Assembly (NCBI GenBank): GCA_013289665.1
Contig: JABCZN010000001.1
Coordinates: forward strand, 124,001 to 188,000
Source: Acidobacteriota bacterium
Lineage (GTDB): Bacteria > Acidobacteriota > Terriglobia > Acidiferrales > UBA7541
Length of the DNA: 64,000 nucleotides
Direction: 5' to 3'
Shown here: positions 50,899 through 59,745 of the stretch, in pieces
Numbering within the stretch: position 1 is the stretch's first letter
Layout of the letters: each line of letters begins with the position of its first letter
The notes under the pieces: model-generated
The model's database searches: none
What the model was told of the DNA's origin: nothing
What the model saw: the letters and a program-made list of their open reading frames with translations, nothing else
Made by a program: the position numbers and the translations under genes

Positions 50899-51867
50899 AT
50901 GGAAGCAAAACGCGAACAGGTTTTTGTGGGACTTTTCGTAATTATCGCCGTGGCCCTGCTGATTGCCACGGTATTTACGCTGTCCGGCGCATTTGCCGGC
51001 CCTGCGCGGCACTATCACGCCAAGTTCCACAATGCAGCGGGACTGGAGCGGGGCGCAACCGTGCGGTATGAAGGCGGCCCGAAAATTGGCCGGGTGGAAG
51101 GCGTCAAGATTGATGCCAAGGATCCAACCTTTATGGATATGGAATTCAGCGTCAAGGATGACTTGCCGATCAAGACCGACAGCCGGGTTGCCATCCTGAG
51201 TTTCAGCCCGCTAGGCGACAATCACCTGGAAATCAGGGCCGGTTCGCCCGCCGCGGCACGCGCCGCGGAGGGCGCGATTCTTCCCGCGGATCAGTACGTG
51301 GGCTTCAATGAATTGACCGCGGAAATCAACAGGGTCATGCCTCAGGCCGAGGATTTGATGAGCAATCTGAACGTGCGCGTGAAGGAATTGAGCGTGACGA
51401 TCGCCCGCGTCAACGATCTTCTGAACGACCAGAACCGGGCCAACATTTCCGCAAGCATCACGGACATTCAGGGGATGTTGCGCGAGGAACGCCCGGTCAT
51501 CAAGTCCGCACTCAACAATGTGAATGGCGCCAGCGTTAAACTCGGCCCCATGCTCGACGACCTGAGGAAGACCTCCGACCAGGCCAATGAAACCCTGAAA
51601 AAAGTCGACTCCATGATCGGCGAAAATCGCGAGGACCTGCGCGCCTCGATCAAGAAACTTCGCGAATCGCTGAACAACGTCTCCAGCATTACAAAGCGTG
51701 TTGACCAGACACTGGATATCAACTCGGAAACCATCGACGAATTGCTGATGAACATGCGCGATGTTTCCGAGAACCTCAAGGAATTCACCGACATCATCAA
51801 GACCCGGCCGTCTGAACTGATCCGCTCCACCAGCCCCCACGTACATAAACCCGGAGAGCATCCATGA
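50899..51867 (+). CDS. MlaD-like MCE-domain protein
   Basis: This 322-aa protein has one N-terminal membrane anchor (FVGLFVIIAVALLIATVFTL) and an MCE domain (residues 36-120, HYHAKFHNAAGLERGATVRYEGGPKIGRVEGVKID). Its long C-terminal helical region (about 130-300) is rich in coiled-coil heptads, longer than E. coli MlaD and more like Mce/PqiB-type lengths. MCE rings form the periplasmic lipid channel of the transporter. Its stop overlaps the lipoprotein start (ATGA). Confidence 0.93.
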   Translation: MEAKREQVFVGLFVIIAVALLIATVFTLSGAFAGPARHYHAKFHNAAGLERGATVRYEGGPKIGRVEGVKIDAKDPTFMDMEFSVKDDLPIKTDSRVAILSFSPLGDNHLEIRAGSPAAARAAEGAILPADQYVGFNELTAEINRVMPQAEDLMSNLNVRVKELSVTIARVNDLLNDQNRANISASITDIQGMLREERPVIKSALNNVNGASVKLGPMLDDLRKTSDQANETLKKVDSMIGENREDLRASIKKLRESLNNVSSITKRVDQTLDINSETIDELLMNMRDVSENLKEFTDIIKTRPSELIRSTSPHVHKPGEHP

Positions 51868-52538
51868 GACTCAGCGATTGCAGCACTCAGCGAAAGCTAT
51901 CCTTGCCGGCGTCAGTCATGCGTATGGGCAAAGTCTGTGCAGCCCTCGCCGTCACTGCGCTCCTCGCTAGCGGACTTTCCGGCTGCGGCAGCATCAAGCC
52001 CGTAAAGTATTACCAGCTGACCCATCCGCCCACGACCACCCTGGCCGCCTCGCAATCGCCGATTGACGCCGCGCTCCTTGTCCGTCCCTTCCAGACCTCG
52101 CACCTCTACCGGGAAGATCGCATCGTGTACGGTGGAGAAGGCGAGCAGCTCGGCCTCTACGAGAATCACCGGTGGACCGAACCGCCCGTGGAACTTCTGC
52201 AGGATGCCCTGGCTCACGGACTACGTTCTTCGGGGCATTTTAAGGCGGTTACGACGCTTCGCAGCGAAAGCGGCGTAGATTTCAGCCTGACCGGGCACCT
52301 CTACGCCTTCCGCGAAGTCAGCACCGGCGGCGTGGTCGCCCGCCTCAATTTCGACGTGGAGCTTAACGACCTGAAGCTCGGCAAAGTCATCTGGCACCAC
52401 ACCTATAATCACGACGAGCCGACCAGCGGCAAATCGGTTGCCGATGTCGCCGCCGCGATGGACAAAAATGTCCAGCTCAGCGTCCAGGAAATCCAGGACG
52501 GCGTCCTGCAAACCCTCTCCACCTTTTCACGCAAGTAA
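51864..52538 (+). CDS. ABC-type transport auxiliary lipoprotein (PqiC/DUF330-like)
   Basis: This 224-aa lipoprotein has an N-terminal signal with lipobox LSGCGS (Cys around residue 41, after a long n-region; an internal ATG at the Met near residue 19 would give a shorter signal). The body follows the PqiC/ABC-transport auxiliary pattern: KYYQLTHPP, ALLVRPFQTSHLYREDRIVYGGEGEQLGLYENHRWTEPPVELLQDAL. It probably anchors the MCE machinery to the outer membrane. It ends the Mla operon and is followed by a terminator. Confidence 0.88.
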   Translation: MRLSDCSTQRKLSLPASVMRMGKVCAALAVTALLASGLSGCGSIKPVKYYQLTHPPTTTLAASQSPIDAALLVRPFQTSHLYREDRIVYGGEGEQLGLYENHRWTEPPVELLQDALAHGLRSSGHFKAVTTLRSESGVDFSLTGHLYAFREVSTGGVVARLNFDVELNDLKLGKVIWHHTYNHDEPTSGKSVADVAAAMDKNVQLSVQEIQDGVLQTLSTFSRK

Positions 52539-52559
52539 GTTCCACTCTTAGATTGGAGC

Positions 52560-52582
52560 GCGGTAGCTCTGCTACCGCTTTT
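52560..52582 (+). terminator. Rho-independent terminator of the Mla operon
   Basis: GCGGTAGC (52560-52567) and GCTACCGC (52571-52578) form a perfect 8-bp stem with a TCT loop, followed by TTTT. It is 22 nt after the lipoprotein stop. Confidence 0.75.
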
Positions 52583-52723
52583 GCAATTTGACCGGGGAGA
52601 AAAGCGTTACAGCCGACGCATATCTCTCTTACTCCCGCGGCGAAAACAATCTGCCGTGCCCCAATCCCAAATCCAAGCATGACCGCTCGCTTCGCATTAC
52701 AATAATTAGAGGAGCCGGATCAA

Positions 52724-53887
52724 ATGTCTTTCCCCGCGAAACGCGCCGAAAATTCCCCCGCCGCCTCACGTTTCGATTTTCTCGATCTGCGGGCGCAATT
52801 CGCCACCATCCACGACGAAGTGATGCAAGCCGTCGCCCAGGTTTTCGAATCGCAGTATTTCATCCTCGGCCCGGAGGTAAAGCTCCTTGAAGACGAAGTG
52901 GCCACCAAACTCGGCGCCAAATTCGCCATCGGCTGCGCCTCCGGCACCGACGCCTTGATTTTGTCGCTCCTCGCCGCTGGCATCGGCAAGGGCGACGAAG
53001 TCATCACCACGCCCTTCAGTTTCATTGCCACCGCCGGCTCCATCGCCTACGTTGGCGCCAAACCGGTGTTTGTGGACATCAATCCCGTCACCTTCAACAT
53101 CAACCCCGCTTTGCTCGAAGCCGCCGTCACGCCGAAGACTCGCGCGATCATGCCGGTCCACCTTTTTGGCCTGCCCGCCGACATGGACCCCATCCTCGCC
53201 ATCGTACGTGAGCATAATCTGGTCATCGTCGAAGACGCCGCGCAGGCCATCGGCTCGCGTTACGCCGGCCGCTTCGCGGGCACCTTCGGTGATTATGGGT
53301 GTTTCAGCTTTTTTCCTTCGAAAAATCTGGGCGGCGCGGGTGACGGCGGCATGATCACCACCAACGACGCTCGGATAGCCGAGCGGCTCCAAATGCTCCG
53401 CGTGCACGGGAGCAAGAAGAAATATTTCCACGAAATGATCGGTACGAACAGCCGCCTGCACGCGCTGCAGGCTGCGGTGTTGCGGGTGAAGTTGCGGCAT
53501 CTCGGCGACTGGCAGCAGGGAAGGCAGAACCGCGCGGACCGCTATCGCCGCCTTTTCGAATCCGCCGGCCTCGCTTCCTTCATCAGCACTCCACCGCGGC
53601 CGCCCGCGAAATTCGAACACGTCTACAATCAATTCACAATCCGCTCATCACGCCGCGACGATCTGAAGGCGTTTCTCCATTCGGCCGGAGTTCCTTCGGA
53701 AATCTACTACCCTCTCTGCATCCACCTGCAAGAGGCATTCACGTATCTCGGTCACAAGCCCGGCGACTTTCCGGAATCCGAAAAAGCCAGCAGGGAAGTC
53801 CTCTCGCTCCCCGTCTACCCTGAACTCCCCGACGCCCAACAAGACCGCGTAGTCCAGACAATCTCCGACTTCCGCTCCTCTCTCTAG
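52724..53887 (+). CDS. DegT/DnrJ/EryC1-family PLP aminotransferase
   Basis: This 387-aa sugar-type aminotransferase has the PLP lysine K200 in FFPSKNLGGAGDGG. Other family marks are GCASGTDALILSLLAAGIGKGDEVITTPFSFIATAGSI, VHLFGLPADMDPI and VIVEDAAQAIGSRYAGRFAG. Such enzymes make amino sugars for LPS, capsule or glycoproteins from keto-sugar nucleotides. It stands alone here, with no sugar-nucleotide dehydratase or glycosyltransferase beside it, so the pathway cannot be named. Confidence 0.94.
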   Translation: MSFPAKRAENSPAASRFDFLDLRAQFATIHDEVMQAVAQVFESQYFILGPEVKLLEDEVATKLGAKFAIGCASGTDALILSLLAAGIGKGDEVITTPFSFIATAGSIAYVGAKPVFVDINPVTFNINPALLEAAVTPKTRAIMPVHLFGLPADMDPILAIVREHNLVIVEDAAQAIGSRYAGRFAGTFGDYGCFSFFPSKNLGGAGDGGMITTNDARIAERLQMLRVHGSKKKYFHEMIGTNSRLHALQAAVLRVKLRHLGDWQQGRQNRADRYRRLFESAGLASFISTPPRPPAKFEHVYNQFTIRSSRRDDLKAFLHSAGVPSEIYYPLCIHLQEAFTYLGHKPGDFPESEKASREVLSLPVYPELPDAQQDRVVQTISDFRSSL

Positions 53888-54068
53888 GTGCGACCCCGCC
53901 GGTCGGGATGGCGAGTAATGGCTGTCGGGGAAGGAGCCGGAGCCGCCTGAAGGTGGTTGCTGCGCTGCGGCGCGGTTGGAGCTAACCCCTCGCGCAAAGG
54001 ATCTATTTTTCTCGATTCTCGCGAAAAGGAAATTCTTCGCGTTACCCCGCCCACGCACCGAACCAAAA

Positions 54069-57000
54069 CTAGGCCGCAACCTCATTCCGCGCTTTCCGCC
54101 GCGGCACAATGCTCCGCACCACCACATAAAGCATCGGAACGAACAAAAGATTCAGCGTCGTCGCGGCAATCATCCCGCCAAACACTGTGGTTCCTACCGA
54201 CACGCGGCCCGCGGCCCCGGCACCCGTCGCCACCATCAGCGGCACCACGCCCAAAATAAATGCCAGCGAAGTCATCAGAATCGGCCGCAACCGAATGCGC
54301 GCCGCCTCAATCGCGGCATCAACCGTACTGAGCCCTTCGTCCTGCAGCTGCTCTGCAAACTCCACGATCAAAATGGCATTCTTGCTCGACAGCCCGATCA
54401 GCATCACCAGCCCAATCTGCGCGTATACATCGTTGCTCAGTCCGCGCAGCGCAATCGCCCCCAGTGCCCCAAGCAAGGCCACCGGCACGCCAAGCAAAAT
54501 AATGAACGGCAGGACATAGCTCTCATACTGCGCGGCCAGCGTCAGGTACACGAAGACCAGCCCCAATCCAAAAAGTATCGCCGCTTTTCCTCCGGACTCG
54601 ATCTCCTCCAGCGAAAGCCCGCTCCATTCAAACGTCATCCCACGCGGCAGCACTTTCTTCGCGACCTCTTCCATCGCCGCCAGTCCCTGACCGGAACTGA
54701 GTCCCGGCGACGCCGAACCGTCAATCTCCGCCGACCGGAACAAATTGTAGTGGGTAATCACTTGCGGGTTTGCCGTCTGCTCGATCTGCACGATATTGTC
54801 CAGCGGCACCATCTTCCCGTTGTCCGATCGTAAATAGTAGCCCCGCATGTCCTTTGCTTCCGAGCGGAACTTCTGGTCGGCCTGCAAATACACACGGTAG
54901 GAGCGATTGTTGAAATCAAAGTCATTCACGTACACCGAGCCCATGAAGACTTGCAGCGCGTCCGTCACCTGGCTGAACGGCACCTGCAGGCTTTTGGCTT
55001 TCTCGCGATCAATCTTCACGAGCACCTGCGGGTCATTCGCCGTGAAACTTGTGAACAACCCGGTCACTTTTCCGCTTTGGTTTCCGGTGTTCACTACCTG
55101 ATTCGCCGTGTCTGCAAGTGTTTGCAGCGTATTGCGTCCGAGGTCCTCGATCTCAAACGTAAAGCCACCGAACTGCCCCAACCCTTCCACCGCCGGCGGG
55201 CTAAAGGGAATCACCAATCCGCCGGGAATCGCCGCAAGCGGAGCGCGCAATTTTTCCACCACATCCGGCCCTCTGTGTCCGGGGCCCTTGCGGTCTTTGA
55301 AGTCGGCCAAATTCAGAAAAACCATCCCGCGGTTCGAAGCGTTCCCGCTGAAGCTGAATCCCACCACCGTAAACGCGCCGGTGATTTCCGGAAAGTGGGA
55401 AACCGCCTGTTCCACTTTCGCGCAGACATCTTGCGTAAACGCCAGCGACGCCCCCTGCGGCGTCTGCACCGCCACGATCAGGTAGCCCTGGTCATCTTCT
55501 GGAATGAATCCCTGCGGAATCCGAAAATAGAGAAATGCGGCCGCGCCCAGCACCAGCGCAAACGCCAGCAATGCCGGCGCCCGATGCTCCACCACCCGGC
55601 GCACCGTGCCGCGGTAAAACGCCGCCCCGGAATCGAACGTGCGGTTGAAAAAGCGGAAAAATGCGCCCTGCGCCCTTTCCCGGTGATGCCCGAGGAAAAT
55701 CGCCGACAGCGCCGGCGTCAACGTCAGCGCGTTGAAAGCGGAAATCGAAACCGAAAACGCAATCGTCAGCGCAAATTGCCGGAATAAAATTCCGGTCGTT
55801 CCCGGAAACAGCGCCACCGGCACGAATACCGACACCAGCACCAGCGAAGTCGCCACCACCGCCCCGGCCACTTCCTTCATGGCCACGCTGGCCGCGTTGT
55901 GCGGCTCGGAAATCCCCTCGGTGATGTGCCGCTCCACGTTCTCGATCACCACGATCGCGTCGTCCACCACCAGTCCCGTCGCCAGGGTAATTCCGAAGAG
56001 CGTCAGCGTATTGATCGAAAATCCCAGCAACTTCACGAAAATGAAGGTTCCAATCAGCGAAACCGGGATGGTAACCGCCGGAATAAACGTGCTCCGAAAA
56101 TCCTGCAAAAAGATGTAAATCACCAGCACGACCAGGACAATCGCCTCCAGCAGGGTGATCAGCACATCCCGGATGGATTCGCCGATCACCGTCGTCGTGT
56201 CGAACGCCTCCGCATACTTCAGCCCTGGCGGGAAATTCTTCGAGAGCAGTTTCAATTCCGCTTTGCACGCGCGATCCACGTCGAGCGCGTTGGCGCCGGG
56301 GAGTTGCGTCATGGCGATGCCCACTGCTTCGTGCCCGTTGAATCGCAGCACCGAGCTGTAATCCTCCGCGCCCAGCTCCGCGCGCCCAACGTCCTTGATC
56401 CGTACCAGCGTTCCATCCGTCCCGGTTTTCAGGATGATGTTTTCAAACTCCTTCGGCTCCGAAAGCCGTCCGACCGCCCGCACGCTGATCTGATAATCCT
56501 GTTTCGGATTGGAAGGCGGCTGCCCCAACTGCCCGGCGGCCACCTGCACGTTCTGTTCGGTCAACGCATTTAAAACGCTGGTCGCGCTCAAGCCCCGCTG
56601 CGCCAGGCGCTCCGGGTCCAGCCAGATGCGCATGGCATACTTGCGCTCGCCAAAGATGATGGCGTCGCCCACGCCATTCACGCGCTTCAGAGCATCGCGC
56701 ACATAGACGTCTAGGTAGTTGCTGAGGAACAGGCTGTCGTACTGCCCGTTGTCGGAATAAACGCCCGCAGCAAACACAAATCCGCCGGTCTGCTTGGTGA
56801 TGATGATACCGGTGTTCTTTACTGTGTTCGGAAGGCGTCCCAGGGCTTGATTCACGCGATTCTGGACGTCTACCGAGGCCAGGTCCACGTCCCGCGTCAC
56901 GTCAAAAGTCACCGTTATCGAGCTCGACCCGTCGTTGCCGCTCGACGATGTGATGTACTTCATCCCCGGGGAGCCGTTGATGGCCTGCTCCAGGGGAATC

Positions 57001-57188
57001 GTCACCGCGGTCTCCACCGCCTGTGCATTCGCGCCGATATACGAGCTGCTCACCACCACCTGCGGCGGCGCGAGTCGCGGAAATTGCGCCACCGGCAGCG
57101 TGGGAATCGCGATGGCCCCGCCCAGAACGATCAGCAGCGCGCACACCGTGGCAAACACCGGACGCCGGATGAAGAAGTCAACAAACAA
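54069..57188 (-). CDS. RND efflux pump inner-membrane transporter (AcrB-like)
   Basis: This 1039-aa HAE1-type transporter starts at TTG 57188 with GAGGAA about 7 nt ahead. The family start FVDFFIRRPVFATVCALLIVLGG is intact. Twelve membrane segments, two large periplasmic porter regions and the TM4 aspartate pair (GLVVDDAIVVIENVERH) are present, as is the TM10 lysine motif (GLSSKNAILIVEFAEQ). It exports hydrophobic drugs or lipids with protons. The adaptor gene is 66 nt upstream; no TolC-type outer membrane gene is in the window. Confidence 0.96.
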   Translation of the reverse strand: MFVDFFIRRPVFATVCALLIVLGGAIAIPTLPVAQFPRLAPPQVVVSSSYIGANAQAVETAVTIPLEQAINGSPGMKYITSSSGNDGSSSITVTFDVTRDVDLASVDVQNRVNQALGRLPNTVKNTGIIITKQTGGFVFAAGVYSDNGQYDSLFLSNYLDVYVRDALKRVNGVGDAIIFGERKYAMRIWLDPERLAQRGLSATSVLNALTEQNVQVAAGQLGQPPSNPKQDYQISVRAVGRLSEPKEFENIILKTGTDGTLVRIKDVGRAELGAEDYSSVLRFNGHEAVGIAMTQLPGANALDVDRACKAELKLLSKNFPPGLKYAEAFDTTTVIGESIRDVLITLLEAIVLVVLVIYIFLQDFRSTFIPAVTIPVSLIGTFIFVKLLGFSINTLTLFGITLATGLVVDDAIVVIENVERHITEGISEPHNAASVAMKEVAGAVVATSLVLVSVFVPVALFPGTTGILFRQFALTIAFSVSISAFNALTLTPALSAIFLGHHRERAQGAFFRFFNRTFDSGAAFYRGTVRRVVEHRAPALLAFALVLGAAAFLYFRIPQGFIPEDDQGYLIVAVQTPQGASLAFTQDVCAKVEQAVSHFPEITGAFTVVGFSFSGNASNRGMVFLNLADFKDRKGPGHRGPDVVEKLRAPLAAIPGGLVIPFSPPAVEGLGQFGGFTFEIEDLGRNTLQTLADTANQVVNTGNQSGKVTGLFTSFTANDPQVLVKIDREKAKSLQVPFSQVTDALQVFMGSVYVNDFDFNNRSYRVYLQADQKFRSEAKDMRGYYLRSDNGKMVPLDNIVQIEQTANPQVITHYNLFRSAEIDGSASPGLSSGQGLAAMEEVAKKVLPRGMTFEWSGLSLEEIESGGKAAILFGLGLVFVYLTLAAQYESYVLPFIILLGVPVALLGALGAIALRGLSNDVYAQIGLVMLIGLSSKNAILIVEFAEQLQDEGLSTVDAAIEAARIRLRPILMTSLAFILGVVPLMVATGAGAAGRVSVGTTVFGGMIAATTLNLLFVPMLYVVVRSIVPRRKARNEVAA

Positions 57189-57254
57189 GCGCGTTCCTCG
57201 CCTTTCCCTCGTAGAGGGGGAGTGCTCATTCCAATTTCAGTTGACGTGCGGGTA

Positions 57255-58418
57255 TTACTTTCCGGTCTTGGGGGTGTTCTCCGCCTTTGGCCCCGCCGGC
57301 TGTATCTGCTCGCTTACAGGAGATCCATCCTGCAGGAACTGCGTACCGGAAACAATCAGGTGGTCGCCCGGCTTCAGCCCTTCGAGCACGGCGTAATCGT
57401 TGCCGATAATCTCTCCCACCTTCACCCCGCGTTGCCGCGCGAACGTCCCCTTGGCGTCCTTCTCCGCCACGAAGACAAAAAACTGCCCGTTGATGCGCGT
57501 CACGCCAAGCACCGGCGCCACCGGACCGCTGGCATTTCCCCACACCACCTGGGCACGCACCTGCTGCGCGATCCTAAGGTTCGCTTTCGAATTCGGCACC
57601 GCGGCTTTCGCCAGCACCGTCTGCGTGTCCGGATCCACCTGGGGCGAGACAAAGGTGATTTGCGATTCCGTCCGCACAGTGCCCGCTTCGTCCAGCAGCT
57701 TCACCGGCAGCCCAAGCCGCAAATCCTTGGCCCGCGCCGCCGGAATGTACAGATATGCTTCGAGCGCCCCGGGTTCGTCCACGGTGGTCAGCAGCGTCGA
57801 GACGATCACTCGGTCGCCAACGCGCACCGGAATATCCCCAACGACGCCGTTCATCGGCGCGCTCACGCGGTAATAGCGCAACTCCACTCTCTGCTGCTCC
57901 ACCTGATGTTCCAGCGATTTCAATTGCGCCACGGCGGTGTCGTAATTCGTCTGCGCATTGTCCAGATCCGATTTCGCGATGACCCCGGCTTCCGCCAGTT
58001 TCTTTGCCCGCTCCAGGTTTACCCGCGCGAGATTCACATTGGACTCCTGCGCAAGCCGGGTGGCGTCCTGGCTGTTCACAGTGGCTTCCTGTTTGAGCGG
58101 GTCAATCTGCAGCAGTGAACTGCCTGCTAGGACATGGTCGCCGGACTTCACAAAAATCGCGGTGATATACCCTTCGACCTGCGGATTAATTGTCGCGGAA
58201 TGCCGCGATTTCAGCAGCGCCAGGTATTCTGTGGTCTCCGCAATCGGTTTCGATTCGACCACCTGCACCTGCACGGGCATCGCCGCTCCAGCTTCGCCGC
58301 TCGCGCTCGCCAACTTACTCCCGCACCCTGCCACAGCAACCGCCGCCGCAAGGCACGCCCCCGCCAAGCAGTCCACGGACATCCAATATCTCGATTGTTT
58401 TCTTGTGCCGAGGGTCAT
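57255..58418 (-). CDS. RND efflux pump periplasmic adaptor (membrane fusion protein)
   Basis: This 387-aa adaptor has a signal with lipobox-like AGCGS (near residue 32), so it is probably a lipoprotein. The barrel-sandwich hybrid lipoyl segments are ATINPQVEGYITAIFVKSGDHVLAGSSLLQIDP and YYRVSAPMNGVVGDIPVRVGDRV. They flank a coiled-coil hairpin (residues about 110-175), followed by the beta-barrel region. It connects the RND pump to an outer membrane channel. It precedes the pump gene by 66 nt in the same operon. Confidence 0.95.
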   Translation of the reverse strand: MTLGTRKQSRYWMSVDCLAGACLAAAVAVAGCGSKLASASGEAGAAMPVQVQVVESKPIAETTEYLALLKSRHSATINPQVEGYITAIFVKSGDHVLAGSSLLQIDPLKQEATVNSQDATRLAQESNVNLARVNLERAKKLAEAGVIAKSDLDNAQTNYDTAVAQLKSLEHQVEQQRVELRYYRVSAPMNGVVGDIPVRVGDRVIVSTLLTTVDEPGALEAYLYIPAARAKDLRLGLPVKLLDEAGTVRTESQITFVSPQVDPDTQTVLAKAAVPNSKANLRIAQQVRAQVVWGNASGPVAPVLGVTRINGQFFVFVAEKDAKGTFARQRGVKVGEIIGNDYAVLEGLKPGDHLIVSGTQFLQDGSPVSEQIQPAGPKAENTPKTGK

Positions 58419-58601
58419 CTGCTCACACTGGCGCGCGCTGCGCAGCTTCTAATCTTACGTCAAGGAAGCCCGAATCGAAACGCCAAACCGTAATTGGACG
58501 GGCCAGGACCAGGTTCGTATGGCGAAGTTCAGGAAGGATTCAGTCCATTTCGAGGGCCTTCTGTCGCTGCGGACTGGCCGCACTTCATTTACAAGCGCCC
58601 T

Positions 58602-59717
58602 CTAATACATATCCGTCGGATCAATCTTCTTCCCCGAAAGCCCCAGCTGCAGCACTTCAATATCCTGCGGCCGGTCAAACACCTTGCCCGGGAACATTCG
58701 CTTGATGATCAACCGGAATCCGCCAAATGCAATCCCGACGCCTGTCGCCACGCCCAGGAACAATCCCGTGAACAGAAAAATCTTGTACATCATCAACATG
58801 ATCGGCGGGTCCGTCGCCTTTTGCCCCGGCTCGTTCCAGGTCACTTGCGTCTCGTAATTCACGGCGTCGCGCATGGCCTGCGCATATTCCGCCGACGTCG
58901 CCGCAAACACCACGTAGAGCAGGGAAGCCTTGCGTTCCACCGTTGCTCCCGCACGCTTCGCCGCGTCCGGCAGCGCCTGCTCCAGATGGTGCAAATGCTG
59001 CTCGGCAAGCTGTGGGTTCGGGTAATACAGAAGCAGCAGAACCCCGCTGCCATGTTCCCCGCGGTAATTGGCTAGCATCGCCTCCGCGCCATTCTGAAAA
59101 CCCACGGCGTCGGCCAGGTCCTTTGAGGCGTCTTGTCCCAGCGAACTCATTGCCGCTCGAAATCCCTCCGGTCCCAACGCGTATTTCTCCGATCCGAAAG
59201 TCCGCCCGCGCTGCGGAAGATAATCCTTCACCGGTGGCAGAGGCGTTTGATCCGTCTTCGCCTGCAGTGCGGTGAGCAATTCGCGCAGCCCCTCCGCTTT
59301 TGCTTTGGGAGAAATCTTCGCCTGGACAACGATGTTTCCCAGCTGAAAGCGTGCGTCATGCGCGCTTCCCCCGGACTCTCCGCCCAGCCCGGAATCCGTC
59401 ATTCCCGGCGCCAGCATAAAGGTGTACACCTCAAACGCGCTGCTCGGGTCGCGCATCACAAACAGCCGCAGCGCAATCTCATCATCGCCATTCCGATAAG
59501 TGCGCTGCTCAATCCTGCTGAGTCCCGCTTCCGCCAGCACGCGCTCGCCGTTCGGCCACTTCGCCCATTCCGAGTCCAATGCCTGCACCTGTAGCGTCTT
59601 CGCAGGCGCTTCCGCCTGCCATGGTCCGAATTGATTGGGAAGAAGGGGAGCGTCCGCAGCAACGCCAAGGGCGCACAGTGTGCCTGCCAGCGAGCAGCCA
59701 AGTAAGGTTCGATACAT
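58602..59717 (-). CDS. Hypothetical membrane-anchored protein (DUF6599-like)
   Basis: This 371-aa protein from the ATG at 59717 has an N-terminal signal (YRTLLGCSLAGTLCALGVAAD) and a C-terminal transmembrane helix (MMYKIFLFTGLFLGVATGVGIAF), with most of the protein outside. The body has repeated halves with WAKWPNGERVLAEAGL and FGSEKYALGPEGFR. It reminds me of acidobacterial proteins annotated DUF6599; this is from memory and unverified. It lies 28 nt downstream of the amidase and is likely co-transcribed with the cell-wall genes. Confidence 0.75.
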   Translation of the reverse strand: MYRTLLGCSLAGTLCALGVAADAPLLPNQFGPWQAEAPAKTLQVQALDSEWAKWPNGERVLAEAGLSRIEQRTYRNGDDEIALRLFVMRDPSSAFEVYTFMLAPGMTDSGLGGESGGSAHDARFQLGNIVVQAKISPKAKAEGLRELLTALQAKTDQTPLPPVKDYLPQRGRTFGSEKYALGPEGFRAAMSSLGQDASKDLADAVGFQNGAEAMLANYRGEHGSGVLLLLYYPNPQLAEQHLHHLEQALPDAAKRAGATVERKASLLYVVFAATSAEYAQAMRDAVNYETQVTWNEPGQKATDPPIMLMMYKIFLFTGLFLGVATGVGIAFGGFRLIIKRMFPGKVFDRPQDIEVLQLGLSGKKIDPTDMY

Positions 59718-59745
59718 ACCTGTCAGTATATTAGACGCCGGGGAC

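Noticed and set aside
56847..58118. 423-codon plus-strand reading frame across the RND genes
   Set aside because: It is antisense to the pump and its adaptor, which are both well supported.
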